Shown: one piece after another, positions 9,201 through 17,038 of the stretch
Numbering within the stretch: position 1 is the stretch's first letter
How the letters are laid out: each line of letters opens with the position of its first letter
Source: Roseibacillus persicicus
GTDB taxonomy: Bacteria; Verrucomicrobiota; Verrucomicrobiia; Verrucomicrobiales; Akkermansiaceae
Length of the DNA stretch: 64,000 bases
NCBI RefSeq assembly: GCF_014651675.1
Contig: NZ_BMXI01000019.1
Location: 1 to 64,000 of the forward strand
Direction: 5' to 3'
Translations under genes and position numbers: made by a program
The notes under the pieces: generated by a model
The model's input: only the letters and a program-made list of their open reading frames with translations
Told to the model about the DNA's origin: nothing
Database searches by the model: none

Positions 9201-12200
9201 TGCTCAGGGTGCGGGTGATCTCGTTGAGGTGATTGTATTTGCGCAGTTCGATTTGGCGAAGGCCTGCATCGAGTTGGTAGACAAGGGTGCCGTCTGGAGC
9301 TTGGGTTTTATAGGTCCTGCCTAATGCGTCCTGGAATGATTGAGTCTCGTAGGTGTTAAAGCTGCCTTCAAAGTGAGGCTCGGAGACGGCTTTTACTTCG
9401 CCCTTCGCGTTATAGCGGTTGTAGTTTTGAATAATCCTACCGTCGGGACCCTCGACAGCGGTGAGGACTTTCCGTTGGAGGTGATCGTAGTATTCAATTT
9501 GAAATGGCTGACCAGTGGTCTCGGTTCGGATTTTGTATGTGCCAGGCTCACTCTCGGAGCACCACTCGCGGGAAATGGAGGTGCTTGTCTTGTCAGGTCG
9601 GTCGCTACGAAGGAGGAGGCCAAAAGGGGTGTAGTGGAAGATAGTCTGAAGTCCGTTGGCGTCTTCCGCTCGAGTAATTTCTCCGAAGCTGGGATGGAAA
9701 GAGGTGTATGCAGGGTGGCCGAGGGCATTTTCGGTTTTGGTAGCGAAGCGGCCTTTTGGGTCGAAGTAGTTGCGTGAGGCTAGATACTCCGGCAACGCGG
9801 TTCCACTGAGGTAGGTGCGCTCAATGTTTCCGAAGCCGTCGCGTTGATACCGTGTTTGGAGGGTCTTAGCGGTGAAATCACTTGTAATTGAAGCAACAAA
9901 GCCATCATCGAGAATAGTCGACGGCTCGATTGTTTCGCTGGTCTGTAACCCAGTGACAGGGTCGTAGCCGAAGGCAGAAACGCGTTGCCTGACTTCTGAC
10001 CCCTTAAAAGCCAGTCGTCTGGATTGGATAAGACGCCCGAGAATCCAAGAGGAGGTGTTGGCGGGGGAGTAGAGATTGAGAGTGGTGTCGCTGTGGATTC
10101 CATCGCCATAGTCGATATCGATGCGTGAGATGTTGCCGAAGAAGCTACTTCCGGAAGCGGCAAGTTCAGAGGTTGGGTCCGTGGGATAGTTCGAAGTGAG
10201 ACCTTGAAAGTATGTGGTGGTGGTGGAGTCAGGCTTTTCAAGCACTTGACTGGCCGAGGGTTGAGCCTCTGCTTCGATATTTGGATCAACGAAGACGATG
10301 GAATGCTCAGTGGAAGAGGAAACGACCGGCCAATACGTCGAGAGGGAAGGATTGACGGTATCGTCGTGGACGATTTGAACCTTTCTGAGAGTGTTCGAAG
10401 ATTGAGAGAGAAGTTGGAGGTCGCTTCCATCTTGGCTGGGAGAGAGGTCAATGTATTCCTCTGACTGACTCACCATGCCAATGTGAGGAAAGACTTGGGA
10501 AAGGGTCTCGATTGTGGAAATGCCCCTCCTCTCATCCAAGCTTTCAAAAGTTTGGAAGCCTAGGAAGCCACGGCCTTGTGAATGGGAGCGAGCACCGATG
10601 TAGGAGAAAACGGAACGGTAGAGACCTCCGACTCCGTCTTCCTTGGTGATTGAGCTTGCGACAAAAAGAGGGGTCTGAAGATCGACGATAGGAAATTGAG
10701 CGCCGTTGCCTTTGGTATATACGAGGTTGTTACTGCCGGCGATTGTTGTGTAGTCTACTGATGTTTCTTCCCCGAAGCCGTTTTGAGCTGAGACCATGAC
10801 GTCGCGCTTAACGGTATTCAGGAAGAGTTCGCGTGTCCCATCGTGGGCGTAAAGAAAGTCAATATCACCATCTCCGTCGGCATCGAGGAAGGTGGCACCA
10901 TAGCTCTTTTGCTCGCTGTTCACGAGTGGATGTGGAAGCTCGTAGTCGTTTGCTGATTCGGTTGACCAACCTTTGCCGGTATTCAGGTAGGTGGCGCTTT
11001 GAGCTGAACCTCCATCAATGCCTTCGTTGGAAAGAATGAAGTCATCCAGACCGTCACCATTGAGGTCTCCAAAATAGCTTCCGTGATCATTCCGGTTATC
11101 GGTGGAGTTGGAGCTGACAAGCAGAGGGGGAATGAAGGTAGCTGCAGAAATCCAGCCTGTTCCACTGTTGAGGTAAGCTCCTTTTTGGGTTTGTGAACCG
11201 GAAGTCTCGTGGTGGAAGATGTAATCGGGGAGAGAATCGCCATTGAGATCGCAGAAGCGAATTCCTTGTTCACCATTGCTGGAGTCAGACAGCGCTTGAG
11301 CCAGGTTGTAACTTGGGGCTGATACCCATCCACCTCCTGAATTGAGGTAGGAGATGCTGGTTAGCGTTGTTCCGCTTTGGTAAGAATAGAGAATGTCGCT
11401 GAGACCATCACCATTCAGATCGATAAGGCGGATTGCTCCGAGTTGACTTGAGCTATTGGGAATGTCGGATGGGATGGCGTAATTTGTGGCCAAGTCCCAA
11501 ACATTGGCGGAACCTTGATTTTCGCCATGGAGGTTGATGTAAGCTCTGCGTTGTTGAAGATTGACGAAGTCTGGAAGTCCATCTCCGTTTAGCTCGACGA
11601 AGCGTCCGTAGGGAATGTAGTTACTATCGACGATTTCGTCGGCAAGGAGCCAAGTGGAAGGTGCTGTTTCGAATCCGGTGCCGTTGTTTCGGAAGGCCGC
11701 TTTACTGCCATTTCGACTGAACAAAACATCGACCATTTGGTCGCCATCGACGTCAACAGTCCGGTAACCTAGGTCCCGCTCGGAGCTGTCAGTGAAGTCG
11801 AAGGTGGGGGTGTAGTCTGAACCTGTGAGCGATGAAAAATCAGCCCCTGTATTCTTGATCGCTTCACGACTGCCTGAGAGGCCAGCTAAAAAATCGGGGA
11901 GTCCGTCGGAGTCGAAGTCTGCAATGCGCATCCCTTGGTCTTTGAAGTCAGAACTCCGGAGGTCGTTTTGAAAATCAAGCGTGGAGGTTTGGACCCAGCC
12001 AGGACTGATGTTGGGCGAGCTTTGCCACTCGAACAGGGTGGGGTTTAGGTAGGAGTTCTTCCGGCTGCTTGGTGACCCTGAAAATAGTTGGATTGAGTCG
12101 ATGACACTCTGTCCGGTCGCCGGACTTTGCACGTAGTTGAGTTCGTAGAAACTGAGAGGGTTTGACTCAGCTGAAATGACTGCGCGCTTTAAGCGTTTGG

Positions 12201-12993
12201 TTAGGGATACTCCTGAGCCGCCGCCATAGCTGCTTCTGGTGTCTGGTCGTGATTCGTATTGAAACTCGACTGAATGATAGGGCGCGAGACCAGCGTTCTC
12301 ATTTCCAGTGTAAGAGATTCTGACAAGGTAGTATTCGCTCGTGCCTTCTTCGGCATCAGTTTCGTTAAAGCTGAAGTCTATATAGTTGCCGCTTGTGTCT
12401 TCGATTCTGGAGAGAGCCCATTCGAGGATGCTGCCATCAGAGCGATTACTGGCTTCAATCTTTGAGTCCTCAGTTCCTCCAAAAGTGAGAATGAGTCCAG
12501 ACTTGGTCCATGCCTTGAAAGATACTGGGCCGTTTCCCGCACTTCCAAAGGCAATGACTTTTGTGAAGCTTTCAACTTCGGTGCGGTATTCAGATTGGTC
12601 GGCTCCGTAGCTTGAGCTAGCGTTGACCAGATTGAGCCTTTCGCCATTTAGCATGAAGCGGTCAAGTTCATCAAAATCTACGCTGTCGATTTGTTCGTCG
12701 TCGTGAATCCAAGTGGAAGACGAACGAGTGATGGATTGGATGCCTCCAAGTTTCCAGCCTACTCCCAAATAGCCGTTACTTGTTTGGCTGGAGTAGTCGA
12801 ATGAGAGGGAAGGTTCCATGCCTGCTGTTCCCGAGGGAAGAGCGAGAGGAATAGAAAAATTGGCTCTTCCGGTATTATCGACCATGAAGTCACCGGGAAG
12901 GGTTCCGACCTCAGCAACTTGAGCGCTGAGGGGAAGCAAGGCTTGAGCGACTACTGCTACCTTAAGGAAAGTATTTTTTAGAATATTTTGCAT
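6280..12993 (-). CDS. SpvB/FG-GAP/RHS polymorphic toxin with C-terminal M91-like zinc peptidase
   Basis: 2,237-residue exported protein built like a fused TcB/TcC toxin. After a signal peptide comes an SpvB domain (about 28-330; GDFMVDNTGRANFSIPL, LGVGWKLGGIQSITR), FG-GAP/VCBS repeats (about 345-760; many DLNGDGLPDF-like units), a TcdB-middle-like segment, then YD/RHS repeats up to the RHS core, which ends NNPVSYTDPSGY near residue 1,893. The 344-residue tail starts with a hydrophobic glycine-rich stretch and ends in a domain with HELGH (H2198, E2199, H2202) and RNENPI near 2,222, resembling M91/NleD-type metallopeptidases. In such proteins the RHS shell encloses the cleaved tail. The target is unknown. 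Upstream is a small membrane protein 18 bases away; downstream is the lipoprotein described above. Confidence 0.88.
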   Translation of the reverse strand: MQNILKNTFLKVAVVAQALLPLSAQVAEVGTLPGDFMVDNTGRANFSIPLALPSGTAGMEPSLSFDYSSQTSNGYLGVGWKLGGIQSITRSSSTWIHDDEQIDSVDFDELDRFMLNGERLNLVNASSSYGADQSEYRTEVESFTKVIAFGSAGNGPVSFKAWTKSGLILTFGGTEDSKIEASNRSDGSILEWALSRIEDTSGNYIDFSFNETDAEEGTSEYYLVRISYTGNENAGLAPYHSVEFQYESRPDTRSSYGGGSGVSLTKRLKRAVISAESNPLSFYELNYVQSPATGQSVIDSIQLFSGSPSSRKNSYLNPTLFEWQSSPNISPGWVQTSTLDFQNDLRSSDFKDQGMRIADFDSDGLPDFLAGLSGSREAIKNTGADFSSLTGSDYTPTFDFTDSSERDLGYRTVDVDGDQMVDVLFSRNGSKAAFRNNGTGFETAPSTWLLADEIVDSNYIPYGRFVELNGDGLPDFVNLQQRRAYINLHGENQGSANVWDLATNYAIPSDIPNSSSQLGAIRLIDLNGDGLSDILYSYQSGTTLTSISYLNSGGGWVSAPSYNLAQALSDSSNGEQGIRFCDLNGDSLPDYIFHHETSGSQTQKGAYLNSGTGWISAATFIPPLLVSSNSTDNRNDHGSYFGDLNGDGLDDFILSNEGIDGGSAQSATYLNTGKGWSTESANDYELPHPLVNSEQKSYGATFLDADGDGDIDFLYAHDGTRELFLNTVKRDVMVSAQNGFGEETSVDYTTIAGSNNLVYTKGNGAQFPIVDLQTPLFVASSITKEDGVGGLYRSVFSYIGARSHSQGRGFLGFQTFESLDERRGISTIETLSQVFPHIGMVSQSEEYIDLSPSQDGSDLQLLSQSSNTLRKVQIVHDDTVNPSLSTYWPVVSSSTEHSIVFVDPNIEAEAQPSASQVLEKPDSTTTTYFQGLTSNYPTDPTSELAASGSSFFGNISRIDIDYGDGIHSDTTLNLYSPANTSSWILGRLIQSRRLAFKGSEVRQRVSAFGYDPVTGLQTSETIEPSTILDDGFVASITSDFTAKTLQTRYQRDGFGNIERTYLSGTALPEYLASRNYFDPKGRFATKTENALGHPAYTSFHPSFGEITRAEDANGLQTIFHYTPFGLLLRSDRPDKTSTSISREWCSESEPGTYKIRTETTGQPFQIEYYDHLQRKVLTAVEGPDGRIIQNYNRYNAKGEVKAVSEPHFEGSFNTYETQSFQDALGRTYKTQAPDGTLVYQLDAGLRQIELRKYNHLNEITRTLSKTTVLNAKGQASEVIDTEGNAITFGYTAIGDLASKQARDSSGELQPLQNNLYDDRGFLRETRDADMGFRQYQYSAEGDLKQETDAKNQVTRYDYDILRRPTDTFFDGSTSDPNDDESHHWRYDSTANYNNAGRGLIGAKSFEFVQDSNGQTTFIQAYAFDQFARPIFEIHQVDGKEFLTQRTFDAQSRLETQQFSWRIRAFEQSKSDRRWEKYGFKNIRTDSGYITEVTNLGGVSWWKADPSDINPQGQFKEFKLGNGVETFQTFDDQNHFLQSIQSVFFDDINGGVKRVQDWSFSFDGHGNLKFRTDSRNTNNPLRESFDYDLLERLTHIGSPLTGGQLEEVASYDPYGRIKTKNDVTRNPGSEYIYDEEHFHAVESAGDLRLDYDANGCMTQRTDTRTGRTNFTWNGYSKPRSILKGNTGSLFTYGPSRQRVTHTLRKGGVDSTKKVYIGGLFEQEQESVNGAWQTKTTRVYIPTPTGVVGVYHRKADDSTPTYPNAQPYAPDGYRYYFHRDHLGSVDAITREDISIAEDFVEVLSYNAWGQRRDAQTWQILTPDHQPGRPTDQGFTGHEMLDDLALVHMNGRIYDPYLGRMLSADPNIPDPTNLQSHDRYSYVLNNPVSYTDPSGYFFRKIFKAASSFFQKFRSTIISVALNAIPGIGQYLAIAYNTYEGFRKGGIRGGLIGFASSLIGSASKLSSNLWNSLNISPGLGGALANGVFTIASGGNALTSILQGATSSLLGNASQSIKFLSNNWIGRIIKSAIIGGTSSVIGGQKFANGAQSSAFLQIFQHSRTSSNTESEGYTINNSDNRRDSIPSGVTKIFRRLLGFDSSIDIGDVQFDIIGGTEKQRSDTITSIGHIFSTPRGQQMLSTLQRRNGFLGLFPQSFNVDLRVSNNAFTFTHHDTIYVDPALSTNILTTQGWMPASTTRIIAHELGHAIMGDRDNGPLNLHNTIRNENPIMNSLGQPSRIRY

Positions 12994-13011
12994 TGTTGTT
13001 TCCGAGTGAAA

Positions 13012-13467
13012 TTATTGCTTGAGCCGCTGAACTCGCTTGCGAATCATTTCGTTAACGAGTTGTTGGTGTTCTCGGGTTCCTGGAGTTGCAGAGGGGTTTT
13101 CTTCGAGAGAAGAAAATGAGCGGACGATTGATTTCGGGGGCTCTACTTGGTTGTTAGAGGGTGTCGTTTCTTGCGACGTGGCAGCTAGGGGAACAACGTT
13201 TGCTGGGGAACGCTCAGCGATCACGCTCTGGTGTTCCGTGAGGTCAATATCGGAAGTGATTTGGGTTTCAGAATCGAGCTGTGGAAGCATGCCGGAAATT
13301 ACTGAGAGGTTTTCTGCTCCTCGTGCGGTTGGTGAGATAGTCTCAGCTAACTGCTTATTGTCTTCTGAGATGGCGTCGTCGTTGGGTTGTTTTGTGAAAA
13401 GCAAAACAATGAAAATGCCTGAGAGACAGAGGATGGTGGCTAGTAGAATGCTTTGTGCGATCTTCAT
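13012..13467 (-). CDS. single-pass membrane-anchored protein of unknown function
   Basis: 151 residues: one N-terminal transmembrane segment (about 7-26, ATILCLSGIFIVLLF), then a low-complexity Ser/Thr/Pro/Glu-rich region likely to lie outside the inner membrane, and a basic C-terminal helix (EHQQLVNEMIRKRVQRLKQ). I recognise no family. It begins 3 bases after the stop of the LamG/TSP3 gene and ends 18 bases before the RHS toxin start, so it is very probably made with the toxin and may help its export or anchoring. That role is inferred from context alone. Confidence 0.7.
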   Translation of the reverse strand: MKIAQSILLATILCLSGIFIVLLFTKQPNDDAISEDNKQLAETISPTARGAENLSVISGMLPQLDSETQITSDIDLTEHQSVIAERSPANVVPLAATSQETTPSNNQVEPPKSIVRSFSSLEENPSATPGTREHQQLVNEMIRKRVQRLKQ

Positions 13468-13470
13468 GAA

Positions 13471-15585
13471 TTATTGGCGTGGTTGTAAGGTTTGATCGAC
13501 AGAGATAATCTGTCCGGTAGGGAGAACTAGAGTCAGTTGAGAAGAGCTACTTTGATTGGGTATAGGGAATCCCAGTTCCCGGTTGGCGACAGGGTCAAGC
13601 TCTTGCTGGGGGAAGGGGATGTATCCGTCTGCAGGATCGTGCGGGTTAGTTCCCGCAATGATTTCATCTAAATCGGTGAGGCCGTCACCGTCAGTGTCGC
13701 TAAGGGTGGTCGACAGGTTGAGGAAGCTTTCTGCGGCGTTTGAGAGTCCGTCCCCGTCTGAGTCCCAATTTAGAATCTGCGGGATTTCGGAAAAGTCATA
13801 CCAATTGACATCCACGTATGCGAAGAGCTTTCCGTCTTCTTCGAGATGTTGCAGATTTTCGGAACGAAAGACTTGTGGTTGGTTTCGACTCTCAAAATAT
13901 GGAGAAAAGTTAGAAATGGAGAAAGCTTCCTCTTTAAACGTAGCACCGTTGTAGGAGAGCGCAGATAAATCGTGACCTACTGGAATGCTAAACCACGGTG
14001 CGGAGAGACTCGCATTACCTCTGATGTTGAAAAACGTCAGGCCACTTAAACGTGATTCAAATTCAAGGAAGACTCCATCATCGTTTCTTATGAGGTTTAC
14101 TTCAAAGGGGTTGTTTGGTTGAGTGGGGTCGCTTCCAAGGTAAAAAATCTCATTGAGGTCAGAGTAGCCATCGTTGTCAGAGTCCAGCTCGTTTGGATTC
14201 GTTCCAAAAACCAGTCTTTCTTCAAGGGCGGTAGGTGAACTGTCCTGCTGGTCTAAGACTTGGACAATTGTTTGCAGAACCACCGGAGAAGCTGAATTGG
14301 GAGTGGCCTGGACGGTGAGAGTAACTAGCGGGAAGTGTTCGTAGTCGATTGGTTGGGTCGTTCTGACTTGGTTGCCAACGATTTCGAAGGAGTAGGATGG
14401 ATCCCCTAAAAGTTGAAAGGTCGCGTTCGGACTACTAGAAAGAGTGAGTGCGCCCACAATCGTTGGTTCAGCATTTTCGGAAATAGTCGAGGGACTAAGG
14501 AACAAGACAGCAGATGAATTTGAGGCGATGATCTGCCTTTCGTTTTCATGAAGAGGTCTCCTGTAAATCTCTAAAGTCTTAGGTTTTGTCTGGAGAGAGG
14601 CTCCAAAATAGAGCTGAAGTGGCTCTGTTGAGGGGAGTAGGAGATTTTGGGCGAATGATGCGGAGGCTACTGCTGAGTCATTGAGGAAAACTTGAACTTG
14701 GCCGCTTTCAGCGATGAGAAAGATGGATTGTGTTTGTTGACCAGCCAATCCAATCTCAAACTCTGAGGTCTGGCTTTCTCCAAAGTAACCTAGGAGCGAG
14801 GTTCCCGATCCCGAACCTTGCAGAGTTAGCTTCATGCCGCTTTGCTCGAGAACTGGAAGGGCCTCACCAAGCTCGTTTAAGGCGAGCTCTAAATGAATGG
14901 TGAATTCATCGGTCGAGATGTTCAGCTCTTCGTATTGAGCCACTTCGACAACGTTCAGGGAGGTTGCGCCATTTTGGGTGACTGAAACCACTGGCGCAAA
15001 ACCTGAGCGATCAACCACCGGGGTGTCCGTCGTGTTGAGGTGTAGAATCAGTTGTTGGTTCCCTGCATCGTGTGGCGTGGTAGAAAACCCCAGCTGAGGC
15101 TCAGTGAGTCCTCCGTATCGACCTAGGTCTGATCTCGCGGGTTGAATTCGGTAGTAGTAAAGAGTGTCGGCTTGAGCCTCGGTATCGATAAAGGACCCCG
15201 AGTCAGAGTGGCCGATGAGTTCTGGGTCATCTGTAAATACGTCAAGAGAGCGGTAGATGGCATAGTTCAAGCGAGGGAACTCTTGAGCCTCCCAGGTCAG
15301 GTGGATTGCTCCAGAGTGTGAGCGATTAGAAATTACAATGTTCTCGGGTAATGTTAGAGGTTTGAGTGGTGCCAGTGAATATGGTGCGCCGAAAGACGAG
15401 CTCTCCATCCGGATTGTCTGGAGTTCTCCATCAACATCAATCGTTACTGATGGAGCTGGTCCGGTTGGTGAGGAGAAGTGCCCTCCAGAAGCGGGGGGGA
15501 ACGACTGTGCGTCTACGTGGCCGAAAGCAATGACCCCGAGTGCTGCAATTAGTTTTCCGGTGTGCATGGAGAAAAGCTGAATCAT
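13471..15585 (-). CDS. secreted multidomain surface protein (Fn3-like, LamG-like, cadherin-like, TSP3 repeats)
   Basis: 704 residues. A signal peptide ends near HVDA-QS. A fibronectin-III-like segment (about 75-170) is followed by a LamG/concanavalin-like jelly roll (about 180-350), a cadherin-like strand-rich unit (about 365-450) and calcium-binding thrombospondin type 3 repeats: DSDNDGYSDLNE near 468, DSDGDGLSNAAE and DTDGDGLTDLDE near 610-640. These modules are typical of exported adhesins. ATG at 15,585 or at 15,567 could start it, and neither has a strong ribosome site. It is the first gene of the toxin series and is divergent from the DeoR-type regulator, so it probably shares that operator region. 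Confidence 0.82.
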   Translation of the reverse strand: MIQLFSMHTGKLIAALGVIAFGHVDAQSFPPASGGHFSSPTGPAPSVTIDVDGELQTIRMESSSFGAPYSLAPLKPLTLPENIVISNRSHSGAIHLTWEAQEFPRLNYAIYRSLDVFTDDPELIGHSDSGSFIDTEAQADTLYYYRIQPARSDLGRYGGLTEPQLGFSTTPHDAGNQQLILHLNTTDTPVVDRSGFAPVVSVTQNGATSLNVVEVAQYEELNISTDEFTIHLELALNELGEALPVLEQSGMKLTLQGSGSGTSLLGYFGESQTSEFEIGLAGQQTQSIFLIAESGQVQVFLNDSAVASASFAQNLLLPSTEPLQLYFGASLQTKPKTLEIYRRPLHENERQIIASNSSAVLFLSPSTISENAEPTIVGALTLSSSPNATFQLLGDPSYSFEIVGNQVRTTQPIDYEHFPLVTLTVQATPNSASPVVLQTIVQVLDQQDSSPTALEERLVFGTNPNELDSDNDGYSDLNEIFYLGSDPTQPNNPFEVNLIRNDDGVFLEFESRLSGLTFFNIRGNASLSAPWFSIPVGHDLSALSYNGATFKEEAFSISNFSPYFESRNQPQVFRSENLQHLEEDGKLFAYVDVNWYDFSEIPQILNWDSDGDGLSNAAESFLNLSTTLSDTDGDGLTDLDEIIAGTNPHDPADGYIPFPQQELDPVANRELGFPIPNQSSSSQLTLVLPTGQIISVDQTLQPRQ

Positions 15586-15610
15586 GAAAATGGAGTTGTA
15601 AATTTATTTT

Positions 15611-15635
15611 TGAACAAAACTGTTAATATTGTTCA
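15611..15635. promoter_or_regulatory. candidate operator, 7-bp inverted repeat
   Basis: TGAACAA at 15,611-15,617 and TTGTTCA at 15,629-15,635 form a perfect inverted repeat with an 11-base AT-rich spacer. Half-site centres are 18 bases apart, roughly two helical turns. It lies in the 159-base gap between the divergent toxin series and the DeoR-family gene, the natural place for that regulator to bind. Binding is inferred. Confidence 0.5.
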
Positions 15636-15744
15636 GAAAAATTACTAATGGTTGATTTCGGTCCCGATTTTGCGCTTTTCGTGAGTGTTTTTATTCAGGA
15701 TTTTTGTTGAGTTGCTTCTTTCTCTGGTGTAGTCGGCTCTTAAT

Positions 15745-16719
15745 ATGTCTAAGCCAAAAGACCGACGAGCCTATATTTTGAGAGAGATTGATCAAAAAGG
15801 CTTTGTTAAGCACGGGGACCTTCGTCAGAAGTTTGGAGAGTCACTCGGCGTAAACTCCATACAGGCTGATGTTGAACATCTTGTTGATTACGGGCTCAAT
15901 ATTGTTTCGGAAAACGGCATGATTTTCCGCGAGAACGCGCATGTTCCTCAGACTCTGCGTGTCCGAAAAAACAAAAAACAAGAGGAAAAAGCGCAGATTG
16001 CTCGGGTAGTAGCGTCAATGCTTTTAGGTCCAGAGCAAAGTAGTCTCAATGAGGGGGCGAATACAAAGCGTTTCTATTCCCGAGAGGAACTAATGCATGA
16101 AGAGATTGGTGCCTGTTCAGTGGAAAAAGAACTGAGTAAGCTCTGGGACAAAAACGTGAGGGTCTTGGGCACGGACTCCGGCACGACAAATGAGGCTGTT
16201 TGTAGGTTGGTTTCTAGAGCGAAGATTCCCTGCTCCACGCTTTCAAGATTAAGATTTTTCACGAATTGCATGACCCATTTCGAGGTGCTTGGAGGCTTGC
16301 GTTATCCATTCGAAGTTTTCGTGGTAGGGGGGCAGATTCGGAATTTGTCAGATTCTGTGACCGGAGAGTTGGCGATAAAGTGCATGAATGCTTGGGACTT
16401 AAAATTGGACGTCGCTGTTGTTGCCGCGACCAATTTGATCCTTGGGTCTACTGCTGCTTACACCTGTTACGGGGTAGAGGAGGCCATGGTGAAGAGTCAT
16501 TTTCTAGCCTGCGCAGATTTCAAGATCGTTACGGCTGATTCCTCTAAAATCACACGGGATTTTTCCTTGGGGGCAAGTCCTTTTGCGAATCTCGATTCGG
16601 TGGATTGCCTTGTCACGGACGCTGGAATTCACAAGGAAGAGCGTGCAGGCTTGAAGGAGGAGCTGCTGAGTGCTGGTGTGAATATCATTTCGGGTATTGA
16701 AGATTCTGGCTCTATTTAG
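15745..16719 (+). CDS. DeoR/GlpR-family transcriptional regulator
   Basis: 324 residues. The N-terminal 70 residues form a winged-helix-like DNA-binding region (RRAYILREIDQKGFVKHGDLRQKFG). The C-terminal half is a DeoR-type sugar-phosphate sensor domain: GTTNEAV near 150, VVGGQIR near 200, an aspartate-rich core, EAMVKSHFL and TADSSK near 270, then LVTDAG. Family members usually repress nearby operons and release them when a phosphorylated sugar binds. It diverges from the toxin series, with an inverted repeat between. The head region is less canonical than in GlpR, and a linker of about 40 basic residues precedes the sensor. It is the last gene before the tRNA fragment and so belongs to the island. 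Confidence 0.82.
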   Translation: MSKPKDRRAYILREIDQKGFVKHGDLRQKFGESLGVNSIQADVEHLVDYGLNIVSENGMIFRENAHVPQTLRVRKNKKQEEKAQIARVVASMLLGPEQSSLNEGANTKRFYSREELMHEEIGACSVEKELSKLWDKNVRVLGTDSGTTNEAVCRLVSRAKIPCSTLSRLRFFTNCMTHFEVLGGLRYPFEVFVVGGQIRNLSDSVTGELAIKCMNAWDLKLDVAVVAATNLILGSTAAYTCYGVEEAMVKSHFLACADFKIVTADSSKITRDFSLGASPFANLDSVDCLVTDAGIHKEERAGLKEELLSAGVNIISGIEDSGSI

Positions 16720-16834
16720 TCTTAAGCGAACTGTGCTGAGAGTTTAGTGACAACAAAATCTACAACACTGGGGATGGTTGTGCGTGTGTGAGGACGTTTT
16801 TGGTTCCTTATGTTGCTTATAATGAGAGATTTAT

Positions 16835-16874
16835 GTCGATGGGCGTGGAGGTTCGACTCCTCTCGTGCGCACCA
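16835..16874 (+). tRNA. 3' fragment of a tRNA gene, probable attachment-site duplicate
   Basis: The T-arm is recognisable (stem 16,847-16,851, loop TTCGACT, stem 16,859-16,863), followed by seven acceptor bases CGTGCGC, discriminator A and an encoded CCA at 16,872-16,874, then a T-run. No matching 5' acceptor strand (GCGCACG), D-arm or anticodon arm lies upstream, so this is not a complete tRNA. The sequence suits a class II tRNA such as tRNA-Leu, but identity is uncertain. Such fragments are left when an integrase recombines into the 3' end of a tRNA gene. Confidence 0.7.
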
Positions 16875-17038
16875 TTTTTTTCTTTGGAGGCGAATTGCCT
16901 CTCCGGCTAGCCCCTAGAGCAAGCCGACCCCGAAGCTTTTTCGTAAGAGCGGTCATTTAGGAAGCGAGATGATTGGGGATGTTGGCATTGCCCTCGAATG
17001 AGAGCTGAAAAGGGGATTCTGAATGCGATGAAGGGGCG

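Noticed and set aside
16740..16874. Complete tRNA or tmRNA gene ending at 16,874
   Set aside because: No 5' acceptor strand pairing with CGTGCGC, no anticodon arm and no tag reading frame; only the 3' part is present.
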